From Candidatus Poseidoniaceae archaeon (lineage in GTDB: Archaea > Thermoplasmatota > Poseidoniia > Poseidoniales > Poseidoniaceae): DNA of 6,031 bases. This document shows, in pieces, positions 5,955 through 6,031 of this stretch. A program made the translations under genes and the position numbers. The notes under the pieces were generated by a model that saw only the letters and a program-made list of their open reading frames with translations, was not told the DNA's origin and did no database searches. Position 1 is the stretch's first letter, and every line of letters begins with the position of its first letter. The stretch is from contig DUJC01000025.1 in NCBI GenBank assembly GCA_013330015.1, forward strand, positions 1 through 6,031. Direction: 5' to 3'.

Positions 5955-6028
5955 TGGGTCCGGAGGGAATTGAACCCTCGATCTTCGCCTTGTAAGGGCG
6001 ACGTCATAAACCCCTAGACCACAGACCC
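5955..6028 (-). tRNA. tRNA-Val, anticodon UAC
   Basis: A complete 74-base cloverleaf on the minus strand. The acceptor stem GGGTCTG pairs with CGGACCC (one T-G wobble). The D arm is GTCT, loop AGGGGTTTA, TGAC (three pairs plus a T-T mismatch). The anticodon stem TCGCC/GGCGA is perfect around the loop CTTACAA, giving anticodon TAC, which reads the valine codon GUA. The variable loop is AGATC; the T arm GAGGG/CCCTC is perfect around TTCAATT. The discriminator is A, as usual for tRNA-Val. No CCA is encoded: the base after the discriminator reads into TTA, the complement of the neighbouring stop codon. There is no intron. Its promoter would lie beyond the right edge of the window. Confidence 0.96.
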
Positions 6029-6031
6029 AAC

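Overview
This window looks archaeal. The clearest marker is a 354-residue Pelota (the archaeal/eukaryotic ribosome-rescue factor). A tRNA-Val gene with no encoded CCA, SD motifs of the archaeal GGTGA kind made from the preceding stop codon, and two TATA-like boxes at leaderless spacing agree with this. An archaeon that combines a bacterial-type formate-tetrahydrofolate ligase, a long flotillin and Pelota, at fairly balanced base composition, would fit a marine Thermoplasmatota/Poseidoniia-like (Marine Group II/III) lineage. That placement is inference; no rRNA or other phylogenetic marker is present.

Layout. Bases 1-34 may be the start of a divergent minus-strand gene that leaves the window. 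From 122 to 2771 there is a same-strand membrane cluster: two small multi-pass membrane proteins (100 and 83 aa), an NfeD-like membrane protein with a C-terminal OB-type domain, and a complete flotillin (462 aa). NfeD and flotillin are established partners in membrane microdomain systems; the two small proteins are unidentified and are candidates for accessory parts. The first gene and the flotillin gene each have an A-tract at exactly the same distance from the ATG, so the cluster may have two leaderless promoters, with flotillin also transcribed on its own. Flotillin lysine codons are almost all AAG (18 of 18 after residue 122), unlike the downstream ligase gene, which suggests high expression.

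The gap 2772-2841 holds a set of overlapping, mutually exclusive hairpins. It is followed by a tightly packed second group: formate-tetrahydrofolate ligase (fhs, one-carbon metabolism), pelA, and a 101-aa unidentified protein. The last two are placed so that the SD sequence of each overlaps the stop codon of the gene before it, which suggests translational coupling. The TAA of the 101-aa gene directly abuts the 3' end of a tRNA-Val(UAC) gene on the minus strand, so transcription converges with no spacer. No mobile elements, CRISPR arrays, rRNA or long repeats were seen.
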